Assembly: GCA_964517115.1 (NCBI GenBank)
Contig: CAZFBE010000030.1
Span: 1-9,116 of the forward strand
Direction: 5' to 3'
Length of the DNA stretch: 9,116 nucleotides
Source: UBA6624 sp964517115 [NCBI: uncultured bacterium]
GTDB lineage: Bacteria; UBP7; UBA6624
Below, piece after piece: positions 1-5,765 of the stretch (within the stretch, counting starts at the first letter, position 1; every line of letters begins with the position of its first letter). The position numbers and the translations under genes were made by a program. The notes under the pieces are model-generated. The model saw only the letters and a list, made by a program, of their open reading frames with translations, was not told the origin of the DNA and did not search any database.

Positions 1-28
1 GAATGATCGCTTTTCATAACCAATTATC

Positions 29-40
29 TTATTAAAAATA
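29..40 (+). promoter_or_regulatory. Candidate archaeal TATA box of the cytochrome operon
   Basis: The A/T-only run TTATTAAAAATA lies about 21-32 bases upstream of the Rieske start codon. That is the spacing expected if transcription begins at or next to the ATG. No Shine-Dalgarno sequence precedes this ATG (the bases are TTACTAAATTCTT), which fits a leaderless mRNA. The flank is AT-rich in general, so the exact box is uncertain. Confidence 0.45.
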
Positions 41-60
41 TTATGATTTACTAAATTCTT

Positions 61-594
61 ATGGAACAAAAGAAAACAACAAGAAGAGGATTTGTAGGGC
101 TTCTCGTTCTTGGATATTCTTCAATAGCACTTTATGTGGGTGGATCCCTGGTTGCTTTTTTAAGATTCTTATTCCCTTATGCAATTTATGAACCTCCCCA
201 AAAATTCAAAATTGGGACACCTGAAGACTATCCCGTGGGGACCATTACTCTTATAACTGGAAGAGGCCTTTGGATAGGAAGTTATGCAGAGGGATTTGCA
301 GGAATCATTGCAAAATGTACACATCTTGGATGCAAGCCAAATTGGTTTCCTTTGAAGTCCGGACCTTTTGGCCAAGGTATTTTTGAGTGTCCATGTCATG
401 GAAGCAAGTATGACAAATATGCTAGAAACTTTGCTGGCCCAGCTCCAGCGCCAATGAGAAGAGCAACCCTTTCTCTCTCTCCTGATGGAAGAATAGAGGT
501 TGATAAAACAACAGTGTTAGAACCAAAGGTAAAACTTGAGGATGGAAAAGAACTAGATGAAACAAAGCTAGCAGAATTTTTCTTAAAAATATAG
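61..594 (+). CDS. qcrA: Rieske [2Fe-2S] iron-sulfur protein of a cytochrome bc/b6f-type complex
   Basis: High-potential iron-sulfur subunit that takes the first electron from quinol at the Qo site and passes it to the c-type cytochrome, on the outer face of the membrane. Box I is CTHLGC (C86, H88, C91) and box II is CPCHGS (C110, C112, H113). C86, H88, C110 and H113 would bind the cluster, and C91/C112 would form the stabilising disulfide. The proline loop GPAPAPM follows at 126-132. The N-terminus has TTRRGF (6-11) ahead of a hydrophobic segment (about 12-38), matching a Tat-type signal anchor, so the folded cluster protein is probably exported by Tat and stays anchored. At 177 residues the length is normal for the family. 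The chosen ATG gives the complete Tat motif. Its stop codon directly abuts the next start. The gene symbol follows Bacillus usage. Confidence 0.95.
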   Translation: MEQKKTTRRGFVGLLVLGYSSIALYVGGSLVAFLRFLFPYAIYEPPQKFKIGTPEDYPVGTITLITGRGLWIGSYAEGFAGIIAKCTHLGCKPNWFPLKSGPFGQGIFECPCHGSKYDKYARNFAGPAPAPMRRATLSLSPDGRIEVDKTTVLEPKVKLEDGKELDETKLAEFFLKI

Positions 595-1452
595 ATGCGT
601 AAAAAAATAAATATTCCTGATCCTTTAGAAATTCTGAATAATATTGTTGTTTCAATTTTGAGTTTTCTCAGCAAGTCAAAACTCGGTACCTCATGGAAGA
701 AATTTTTAGATTGGCTTGTTGATACTGAGGTTTACAGAGGTGCTTATACCTTAAGGAGCCCTTTGGACAGTGTTGGGAAAAGAACTACAGTCATGAAAGA
801 TAGTTTGTTTCTTCATTTTTGGCCAGTTAAAACCCATAGAAATGATTTGAGAATTAGCTACCATTTAGGAATGGGACTTGCAACAACATGGTTATTTGTG
901 ATATTGACAATAACAGGTGTTTTATTAATGTTTTATTACAGGCCCAGTGTTCCGCAGGCTTATTACGACATGGTCGATATAAGAGAAGGGGTGTATCCGT
1001 TTGGAATGTTTTTAAGGAATATGCATAGATGGGCAGCTCACGGAATGGTTCTTTTTTCTATCATTCACATGTGGAGGGTTTTTAACACAGGTTCTTACAA
1101 GCCCCCAAGACAGCTTAATTGGATATTGGGTGTGATTCTTCTTGTTCTGACTTTGTTGTTGTCCTTTACAGGGTATCTTTTGCCTTGGGATCAATTATCC
1201 CTTTGGGCAATTACTGTGGGTCAGCAAATGGGAGCCAATGCTCCAGTGCTGGGTCACCTAGGGCCATTTTCTCAAGTTACAAACTTGCAAGATGCAGCTT
1301 TTGGCTTGGTTGGTGGTACAGAGATAGGTCCAGCTGGACTGATTCGTTTTTATGTTTTGCATGTTTTCTTTTTGCCTTTTGTGACAACGATACTAATTGC
1401 TTATCATTTTTGGAGGGTTAGGAAAGATGGTTACTCTTTCCCTCAAACTTAA
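595..1452 (+). CDS. qcrB: Cytochrome b, b6-type N-terminal subunit
   Basis: Diheme transmembrane subunit that carries electrons between the Qo and Qi quinone sites. Four core helices can be seen. Helix B holds H144 and H158 (14 apart). Helix D holds H256 and H271 (15 apart), the spacing of b6-type rather than mitochondrial bc1-type cytochromes. The motif [13 protein letters not shown] (193-205) and FYYRP (113-117) are classic b6 family sequence. The protein ends after helix D at residue 285; the remaining helices are in the next gene, as in b6f and Gram-positive complexes. About 80 residues precede the core, including FLHFWPVK (72-79), which resembles the extended N-termini of deltaproteobacterial and anammox-type homologues as I remember them. 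There is no cysteine anywhere, so a covalent heme c_n is not expected. The start directly follows the Rieske stop and shows no Shine-Dalgarno, suggesting translational coupling. Confidence 0.95.
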   Translation: MRKKINIPDPLEILNNIVVSILSFLSKSKLGTSWKKFLDWLVDTEVYRGAYTLRSPLDSVGKRTTVMKDSLFLHFWPVKTHRNDLRISYHLGMGLATTWLFVILTITGVLLMFYYRPSVPQAYYDMVDIREGVYPFGMFLRNMHRWAAHGMVLFSIIHMWRVFNTGSYKPPRQLNWILGVILLVLTLLLSFTGYLLPWDQLSLWAITVGQQMGANAPVLGHLGPFSQVTNLQDAAFGLVGGTEIGPAGLIRFYVLHVFFLPFVTTILIAYHFWRVRKDGYSFPQT

Positions 1453-1454
1453 AC

Positions 1455-2483
1455 ATGGAAAAAGAAACTTTAAAACGTTTTTTAGAGTCCGAGAAAAAAG
1501 AAACTGAGGCTTTAAGGAGAAAATTACAAAAATTACAGAACCCTCCACCTGAAGAAGCTATATTTATTTGGCCAGAGGTTATGAAACAGATATTCACGGG
1601 TGGGGTTATTCTGCTTGTTTTGCTTACGATTGCCTCTATTGTTTTTGATGCTCCTTTAGAGGAGATAGCTGACAGAAGCCATACTCCAAACCCCTCCAAA
1701 GCTCCTTGGTATTTTGTTGGCTTGCAGGAACTTTTGGTCTATTTTGATCCCTGGCTTGCGGGGGTTGTTCTTCCAACAATGATAATGGTTGGCCTTATGT
1801 TGATTCCATATATAGACGTAAATCTAAAAGGCATTGGGAGATTTGCACCAAAGGAAAGGCCTTTTGCAATAGGGGTTTTCAATTTCGGTATGTTTATCTG
1901 GTTTGCATTGATTGTTTTTGGTCTTTATTTCAGAGGTACAAATTGGGATATATATAACCCCAGTGATTGCTGGAGAGGTGCACAAGAGCCCTTTACTTTT
2001 AGAGCTTGTCCCGAATCTTCAGGAAATTTGGATTTTATGAACAGCACTGATGGATCTGTGATAGTCAACGAGAAGGGGGTAAGTTATCCAAATGGTGCAG
2101 TTTTCCACTTGGAAACTACAGATGATTCGGGGAATTTCAACAGTGTTGATTATTTATGGAACGATGGAGAGTGGAAAGAGATGGTTACACCTAAAAAATT
2201 ACCTCTTGCATGGACTCCTTTCAAGGATGAGGCAGGAAACCCTTATGCGCCTGATCACCCTTATCACATGATTTTAGGGCTGGTGATTCTTGGAGGCTGG
2301 TTTGGAGCTTTCATAGTCATTCCTGCTTTGATTAATCCAATTTTCTTTTACAGGTTAGGTCCTTGGAGATATGTTACTGCTATGTTTTTTACAGCATCTA
2401 TGGTTGGTGTTGTTGGGAAGATGGCATGGCAATTAGTTTTTGGAATTAAATACATCCTCGTTACACCCTGGTTGAATATATGA
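1455..2483 (+). CDS. Cytochrome b C-terminal (subunit IV-like) protein with an outward insertion
   Basis: Supplies the second half of cytochrome b, including most of the Qo pocket. Residues 1-30 are charged and probably coiled-coil, on the cytoplasmic side. Hydrophobic helices lie at about 48-64, 101-119, 137-157, 270-293 and 306-327. The Qo motif is APWYFVGLQELL (83-94), where the canonical PEWY is APWY and the catalytic glutamate position holds proline. This form is, from memory, common in bacterial split-b complexes. After FRGTNW (159-164) comes about 100 residues of polar sequence (165-265) rich in Asn, Asp, Trp and Gly, with two cysteines (C172, C185), before the next helix. At 342 residues it is about twice the length of chloroplast subunit IV. 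The start lies 2 bases after the preceding stop, and the end overlaps the next start as ATGA. Confidence 0.9.
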   Translation: MEKETLKRFLESEKKETEALRRKLQKLQNPPPEEAIFIWPEVMKQIFTGGVILLVLLTIASIVFDAPLEEIADRSHTPNPSKAPWYFVGLQELLVYFDPWLAGVVLPTMIMVGLMLIPYIDVNLKGIGRFAPKERPFAIGVFNFGMFIWFALIVFGLYFRGTNWDIYNPSDCWRGAQEPFTFRACPESSGNLDFMNSTDGSVIVNEKGVSYPNGAVFHLETTDDSGNFNSVDYLWNDGEWKEMVTPKKLPLAWTPFKDEAGNPYAPDHPYHMILGLVILGGWFGAFIVIPALINPIFFYRLGPWRYVTAMFFTASMVGVVGKMAWQLVFGIKYILVTPWLNI

Positions 2484-3805
2484 AAAAACCTTGGATGGAT
2501 TGGGACTTAGATGAAAGGGTTGATTTCCTTTTCACAGCAATGAGCGCTTTCCTTTTCTTGTTAACTGGATGGGTTCTCTTTAGGGAGTTTACTCCTGAAT
2601 ATAAGGAATTTCAAGATAAGGCTTATCTTGAACTTGCAGAACAAGCAGAAGAAGAGGGTGATTATGATTTGGCTGATTACTGGTTGAAGGGTGCTGAAAA
2701 GGGCATAAGACAGCAATTTTTGGTTACTGATGAAGTCGAAAGGTGTGTTACATGCCATGTTGATGATGCAGGCATAGAAAAATGGCATTTGGAAAATGTG
2801 AATGCGAGATTCCCAACTTCTTTTTACGGGTGCACTGTATGTCATGGTGGAGAGATGTTGGCACTTACTGAACATCAGGCGCATCATGGTCTAAAAGCTA
2901 CAAAAGAAGACATGGAGAAAAAGATATGGTCTTCTTCTGAAGACAATGCAAAACCAATGGTTGACTTTTGGACAAGGTTACAAGAGATAAGTCCTCCAAT
3001 TGATAATCCAACAATCCAGGCTCATCCTGACTACAGGGATGTCAACGTGACAGGGGAACAGCTCCAGTATATGACTTCGGCATTTTGCCTAACATGTCAT
3101 TCTCCCGAATCTGCTCTCGTAGAAATTTTTGAAGATGATTATGAAATTATTGATTCAAGCAAGGACAATGTCGACCTGCTGGGGCTCTATATATCTGAGA
3201 AGGATTCAGAAAAAATATTGAATTTCATTTCTACTAATTCCGTTTCAAAAATGGATATGCAGGCAGCGGTCGGGAATGTTGATCAAGAGGCAATCCGTCT
3301 GACTTTGGCTGATTACGAAGAAAGAGGGTATATTGAAGACTGGGCCTCTCTCCATGCTTACAGTGAAAGGTCCTGGTGGCATATTAACAGGTGGAGAAAT
3401 TCAAAGTTCAAGACTTTTGAAGTCGTTAAGCAGCAGCCAGATTATATAAATGGGGACGAGGCTTATCAGGCAAATTGTAAAAGTTGTCACACGACAGGAT
3501 ATAACAAAATCACAAATACCTATATAGAAGAGGGTGTTACATGTGAGGCTTGTCATGGCCCTGGACAGGTGTTTAGTGCGTTAATGACACTGGAAGTTGT
3601 TGATATTCCCGGAGGTACACATAGTTTCCAGGCTTATGGTGCTTCTTTGGCATCAATCAATGATGCTAGAAACAACATGTGTGCTGCATGCCATAGTCCA
3701 AACCGTCATGAGCTAAGACCAAATGATGTTGATGGAGAGCCAAAAAGGTTGAATACAAGAAGGTATGAATCCATGCTTCATTTTGAAGATGAAGACACTG
3801 AATAA
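2480..3805 (+). CDS. Membrane-anchored hexaheme c-type cytochrome
   Basis: Probable electron-accepting subunit that replaces cytochrome c1 or f. One N-terminal hydrophobic helix (about 14-37) anchors it, with the rest outside the membrane. Six CXXCH heme-attachment motifs are present: C89-H93, C118-H122, C203-H207, C333-H337, C355-H359 and C401-H405. The pairs CVTCH...GCTVCHGG and NCKSCHTTG...GVTCEACHGPG resemble heme pairs in multiheme cytochromes of deltaproteobacteria. Histidines at 132, 135, 136, 139 region neighbours and beyond (for example H182, H301, H381, H410) could act as distal ligands, but I cannot assign them. A heme-free acidic stretch (about 210-300) separates hemes 3 and 4, and part of it has a winged-helix-like pattern. 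No cytochrome c maturation genes are in the window. The gene overlaps the preceding one by 4 bases and ends the operon. Confidence 0.92.
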   Translation: MKKPWMDWDLDERVDFLFTAMSAFLFLLTGWVLFREFTPEYKEFQDKAYLELAEQAEEEGDYDLADYWLKGAEKGIRQQFLVTDEVERCVTCHVDDAGIEKWHLENVNARFPTSFYGCTVCHGGEMLALTEHQAHHGLKATKEDMEKKIWSSSEDNAKPMVDFWTRLQEISPPIDNPTIQAHPDYRDVNVTGEQLQYMTSAFCLTCHSPESALVEIFEDDYEIIDSSKDNVDLLGLYISEKDSEKILNFISTNSVSKMDMQAAVGNVDQEAIRLTLADYEERGYIEDWASLHAYSERSWWHINRWRNSKFKTFEVVKQQPDYINGDEAYQANCKSCHTTGYNKITNTYIEEGVTCEACHGPGQVFSALMTLEVVDIPGGTHSFQAYGASLASINDARNNMCAACHSPNRHELRPNDVDGEPKRLNTRRYESMLHFEDEDTE

Positions 3806-3829
3806 CCTCTAAGATTTCTCGAATTTCTG

Positions 3830-3841
3830 TTTTATTTTTTT
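3830..3841 (+). terminator. Poly-T terminator of the cytochrome operon
   Basis: A T-rich tract (TTTTATTTTTTT) starts 25 bases after the cytochrome c stop codon. No stable hairpin precedes it, which fits the U-tract type of termination used by archaeal RNA polymerase. It could also serve as a second TATA-like element for the downstream gene. Confidence 0.5.
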
Positions 3842-3860
3842 ATGAAGTACAATATCAAGG

Positions 3861-3879
3861 AAGCATTCCCTCAATGCTT
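3861..3879. repeat. Perfect inverted repeat upstream of the membrane-protein gene
   Basis: AAGCATT and AATGCTT form 7-bp perfect arms around a 5-base spacer (CCCTC). The repeat ends 6 bases before a TATA-like box, so it sits where a regulator could bind next to the transcription factor B site. If transcription starts further upstream, it would form a hairpin near the mRNA 5' end. It lacks a following T-run, so it is not a convincing terminator. Confidence 0.6.
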
Positions 3880-3885
3880 GAGCCC

Positions 3886-3896
3886 TTATAAATATT
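3886..3896 (+). promoter_or_regulatory. TATA-like box for the 292-residue membrane protein gene
   Basis: TTATAAATATT is the best TATA match in the intergenic region. Its centre is about 27 bases upstream of the ATG at 3918, which would place transcription initiation almost at the start codon. That conflicts with the AGGAGG at 3901-3906 being in the mRNA, so either the box or the ribosome site may not be the functional one. Confidence 0.5.
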
Positions 3897-3900
3897 AAAT

Positions 3901-3906
3901 AGGAGG
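3901..3906 (+). promoter_or_regulatory. Shine-Dalgarno-like AGGAGG
   Basis: A full AGGAGG stands 11 bases before the ATG at 3918; further in-frame ATGs lie at 3927 and 3933. The spacing is slightly long for 3918. It is the strongest ribosome-site match on the plus strand, and none of the four cytochrome genes has one. Confidence 0.55.
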
Positions 3907-3917
3907 TTTTATACCTT

Positions 3918-4796
3918 ATGAATTTTATGGAAATGGAATGGGTTAAATTGATAACCTATATGGTTGCGGGCATAATCTTGCGTATGGGCTGGGACTGGTT
4001 AGTCGATGGCAAAACGCTGATGCTTGCATGGGATGGTTTTAGAAAAGCTCTTAAAGACTGGCGAACTTTCGCAATGGGTCTTGGTGCTTGGTTGTTTGTG
4101 AACAGTGCTGCTGCTGGTTTCGAAGGAACTATGAGTGCAGATGCTGTTACTGCTTTTATGCCTTATGCTGCTGGTGCTATAGCTGCTGCTGGTCTGGTTC
4201 TCTTCTTGGGAATTATGAAAAGTATTTGGGCAGGAAAAGCAAATATGAAAACGGTTAGTGATTGGCTTGCTAACCCATTGAAGAGAGCTCCTGAGCTTCT
4301 CGCAACAGCTGCTGGTTCTGGTGCTGTTTTATGGGTTTGGGGAAAGATAATGCCAAGTATTCCTTTCGCTATGCCTGAAATGAGATGGACACAAGGATTA
4401 GGGATGTTCACTATGCCTAATGTAGGTGGTATGGTTTCTGGATCCGCAGCGGATTGGCTTTTCGGTTCAATTTCTCTGTTGCTTATTGGAATCCCGGCAG
4501 TAATGATGATTATTCATGCTGATGGTGAGGACGAAGGTTTTGTGAATTCTTTCACAACTTCTATTAAGAGATATCCTGGACTTGTTACAAAATGGAAAGC
4601 AAATCTTTCATGGGCATTAGGTGTTTCGCTTGTTGCTTGGGCAGCTGGTGCAATGTCTGCTGCTTTCATGGCAGTTGGCGGTGGTAGTTTTGTTGGTGAC
4701 GTAATGCAGTTATTTGCAAATGCCGTCCAAATTGCAACAATGATCGGTGTAACTGCTTCCCTTTATGGGCTCAAAGCTGCACACGGTAAAAAATAG
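3918..4796 (+). CDS. Unrecognised polytopic membrane protein, Ala/Gly/Met-rich
   Basis: I do not recognise this 292-residue protein. It has no cysteine, 23 methionines and many alanines and glycines. Hydrophobic segments lie at about 10-23, 51-66, 80-100, 126-142, 180-200, 229-251 and 260-285. Basic or charged stretches (42-50, 100-125, 201-228 and the final GKK) alternate with uncharged loops, which by the positive-inside rule puts the charged stretches in the cytoplasm. Three units look alike: a basic or amphipathic lead-in (KALKDWR, PLKRAPEL, SIKRYPGL), a helix, an outward loop and a second helix. No heme motif, binding motif or signal peptide is evident. The start at 3918 follows AGGAGG; 3927 and 3933 are alternatives. 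It has its own promoter-like region and terminator, so it is probably a single transcription unit. A link to the cytochrome complex next door is possible but unsupported beyond position. Confidence 0.85.
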   Translation: MNFMEMEWVKLITYMVAGIILRMGWDWLVDGKTLMLAWDGFRKALKDWRTFAMGLGAWLFVNSAAAGFEGTMSADAVTAFMPYAAGAIAAAGLVLFLGIMKSIWAGKANMKTVSDWLANPLKRAPELLATAAGSGAVLWVWGKIMPSIPFAMPEMRWTQGLGMFTMPNVGGMVSGSAADWLFGSISLLLIGIPAVMMIIHADGEDEGFVNSFTTSIKRYPGLVTKWKANLSWALGVSLVAWAAGAMSAAFMAVGGGSFVGDVMQLFANAVQIATMIGVTASLYGLKAAHGKK

Positions 4797-4816
4797 TAAC
4801 TTTTAGTTAGTATTTA

Positions 4817-4834
4817 TTTAGATTGATATCTAAA
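4817..4834. repeat. AT-rich stem-loop next to the terminator
   Basis: TTTAGAT and ATCTAAA are perfect 7-bp arms around the loop TGAT. It abuts the GC-rich stem-loop that follows, sharing one base, so two hairpins stand in tandem between the convergent genes. Confidence 0.6.
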
Positions 4835-4857
4835 CCCCCCTTGGAAACAAGGGGGGT
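4834..4857 (+). terminator. GC-rich stem-loop terminator between convergent genes
   Basis: ACCCCCCTTG pairs perfectly with CAAGGGGGGT (10 bp) around a GAAA loop, a GNRA tetraloop when read on the plus strand. It is followed by a T-rich stretch that runs into the 3' end of purQ, including TTTTTT near 4867. It lies 37 bases after the membrane-protein stop and 6 bases from the purQ stop. It resembles a bacterial intrinsic terminator and would chiefly end plus-strand transcription. On the minus strand only TTT follows the stem, so termination there is less convincing. Confidence 0.75.
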
Positions 4858-4863
4858 GTTATT

Positions 4864-5526
4864 TCATTTTTTCAAGCTAGAAAGAAGATTTGAGAAGACT
4901 TTGATGCCGTCAGAACTTCCAAGAAGTGCACTTGATGCTCTTTCAGGATGAGGCATCATCCCTAAAATATTTCCCTTTTCATTAAGAAGGCCTGCTATAT
5001 TGTCAACAGATCCATTTACATCTTGTTCATACCTGTAGATAATTTGTTTGTTGTCAGTTAGTTTCTTTAGAAGGGTTTTGTCACCGTACCAGTTTCCCTC
5101 CATATGTGCAATAGGTATATTTAATTCTTCTCCATCCTTTGGGCCATCCCAAGGTCCATTTAGGCAATTGACTTTTATCAGTTTGGTCCAATCACAAATA
5201 AATGAGCTTGTTCTGTTTGTGCGCATTGCTCCAGGAAGAAGGCCTGATTCAATTAGTATCTGAAACCCATTGCATATTCCAACAACGGGATTCCCTTGAT
5301 CAGCGTGCTCTTTTATTGATTCCATTATCGGGGAGAATTTTGCGATAGCTCCACTTCTTAAGTAATCACCATAAGAAAATCCGCCAGGCAAAAAGACAAG
5401 ATCAACATCAGTTAGCTTTTCATCACCATGCCAAATCCACTTTGGAGAAAATCCTAGGTCGGACATAAACCTGAATGCATCTCTGTCGCAGTTGCTTCCT
5501 GGAAAAACTACAACCCCGACTTTCAT
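4864..5526 (-). CDS. purQ: Phosphoribosylformylglycinamidine synthase, glutaminase subunit PurQ
   Basis: Releases ammonia from glutamine for the ATP-dependent conversion of FGAR to FGAM, step four of purine synthesis, in a cytoplasmic complex with PurS and PurL. The class I glutamine amidotransferase fold is clear: FPGSNCDRD near the N-terminus (8-16), the PurQ-typical GGFSYGDYLRSGAIA (48-62), the nucleophile in GICNGFQ with C85, and the triad partners in MPHPERA with H193 and E195. The length of 220 residues is usual for the separate PurQ of archaea and Gram-positive bacteria. Its ATG overlaps the purS stop codon by one base (TAATG), so translation is probably coupled. It is the last gene of the minus-strand operon, and its stop lies 6 bases from the shared stem-loop. 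Confidence 0.97.
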   Translation of the reverse strand: MKVGVVVFPGSNCDRDAFRFMSDLGFSPKWIWHGDEKLTDVDLVFLPGGFSYGDYLRSGAIAKFSPIMESIKEHADQGNPVVGICNGFQILIESGLLPGAMRTNRTSSFICDWTKLIKVNCLNGPWDGPKDGEELNIPIAHMEGNWYGDKTLLKKLTDNKQIIYRYEQDVNGSVDNIAGLLNEKGNILGMMPHPERASSALLGSSDGIKVFSNLLSSLKK

Positions 5527-5765
5527 TAACTTTCTTTAACTATGCACCTATGAACAACAGGGTTGGAAAGCACTTCTTTTGCTATTTTTTCTGCTTCTTT
5601 CAAAGCTTCTTCCTTTTTAAGGTTTGGAAATTCAACTTCAAACCATTTCCCGACCTGAAGATCATCTATGTCTGCACCACTTTTTATTAATGCTCTTCTT
5701 ATTGTTCTTGCTTCTGGGTCTAGAGTTCCTTTTCTGACTGTTACGACTATTTGTATTTTCGTCAT
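5526..5765 (-). CDS. purS: Phosphoribosylformylglycinamidine synthase subunit PurS
   Basis: Small structural subunit that bridges PurQ and PurL in the three-part FGAM synthase and helps channel ammonia. Its 79 residues match the family. The pattern is characteristic: an N-terminal beta strand (IQIVVTVRKGTLDPEARTI, 4-22), then ALIKSGADIDDLQVGKWFEVEF (25-46) with the conserved VxxGKxFE-like motif, an amphipathic helix rich in Lys and Glu, and a C-terminal LSNPVV (67-72). It overlaps purC by 4 bases (ATGA) and purQ by 1 base. Its position directly before purQ supports the call. The large subunit PurL is not in the window. Confidence 0.95.
   Translation of the reverse strand: MTKIQIVVTVRKGTLDPEARTIRRALIKSGADIDDLQVGKWFEVEFPNLKKEEALKEAEKIAKEVLSNPVVHRCIVKES

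Noticed and set aside
1119-1421. A 100-codon open frame within the cytochrome b gene
   Set aside because: It overlaps conserved helix and heme-ligand sequence of cytochrome b in another frame and has no plausible ribosome site.
595-2483. The two cytochrome b genes as one gene broken by a frameshift
   Set aside because: The break falls after helix D, where b6f-type and many bacterial complexes are naturally split, and the second gene has its own start and a long N-terminal extension.
3806-3917. A small RNA or small protein gene in the intergenic stretch
   Set aside because: Only a T-rich tract, a short inverted repeat, a TATA-like box and a Shine-Dalgarno-like site are visible; no stable larger fold or credible short reading frame was seen.
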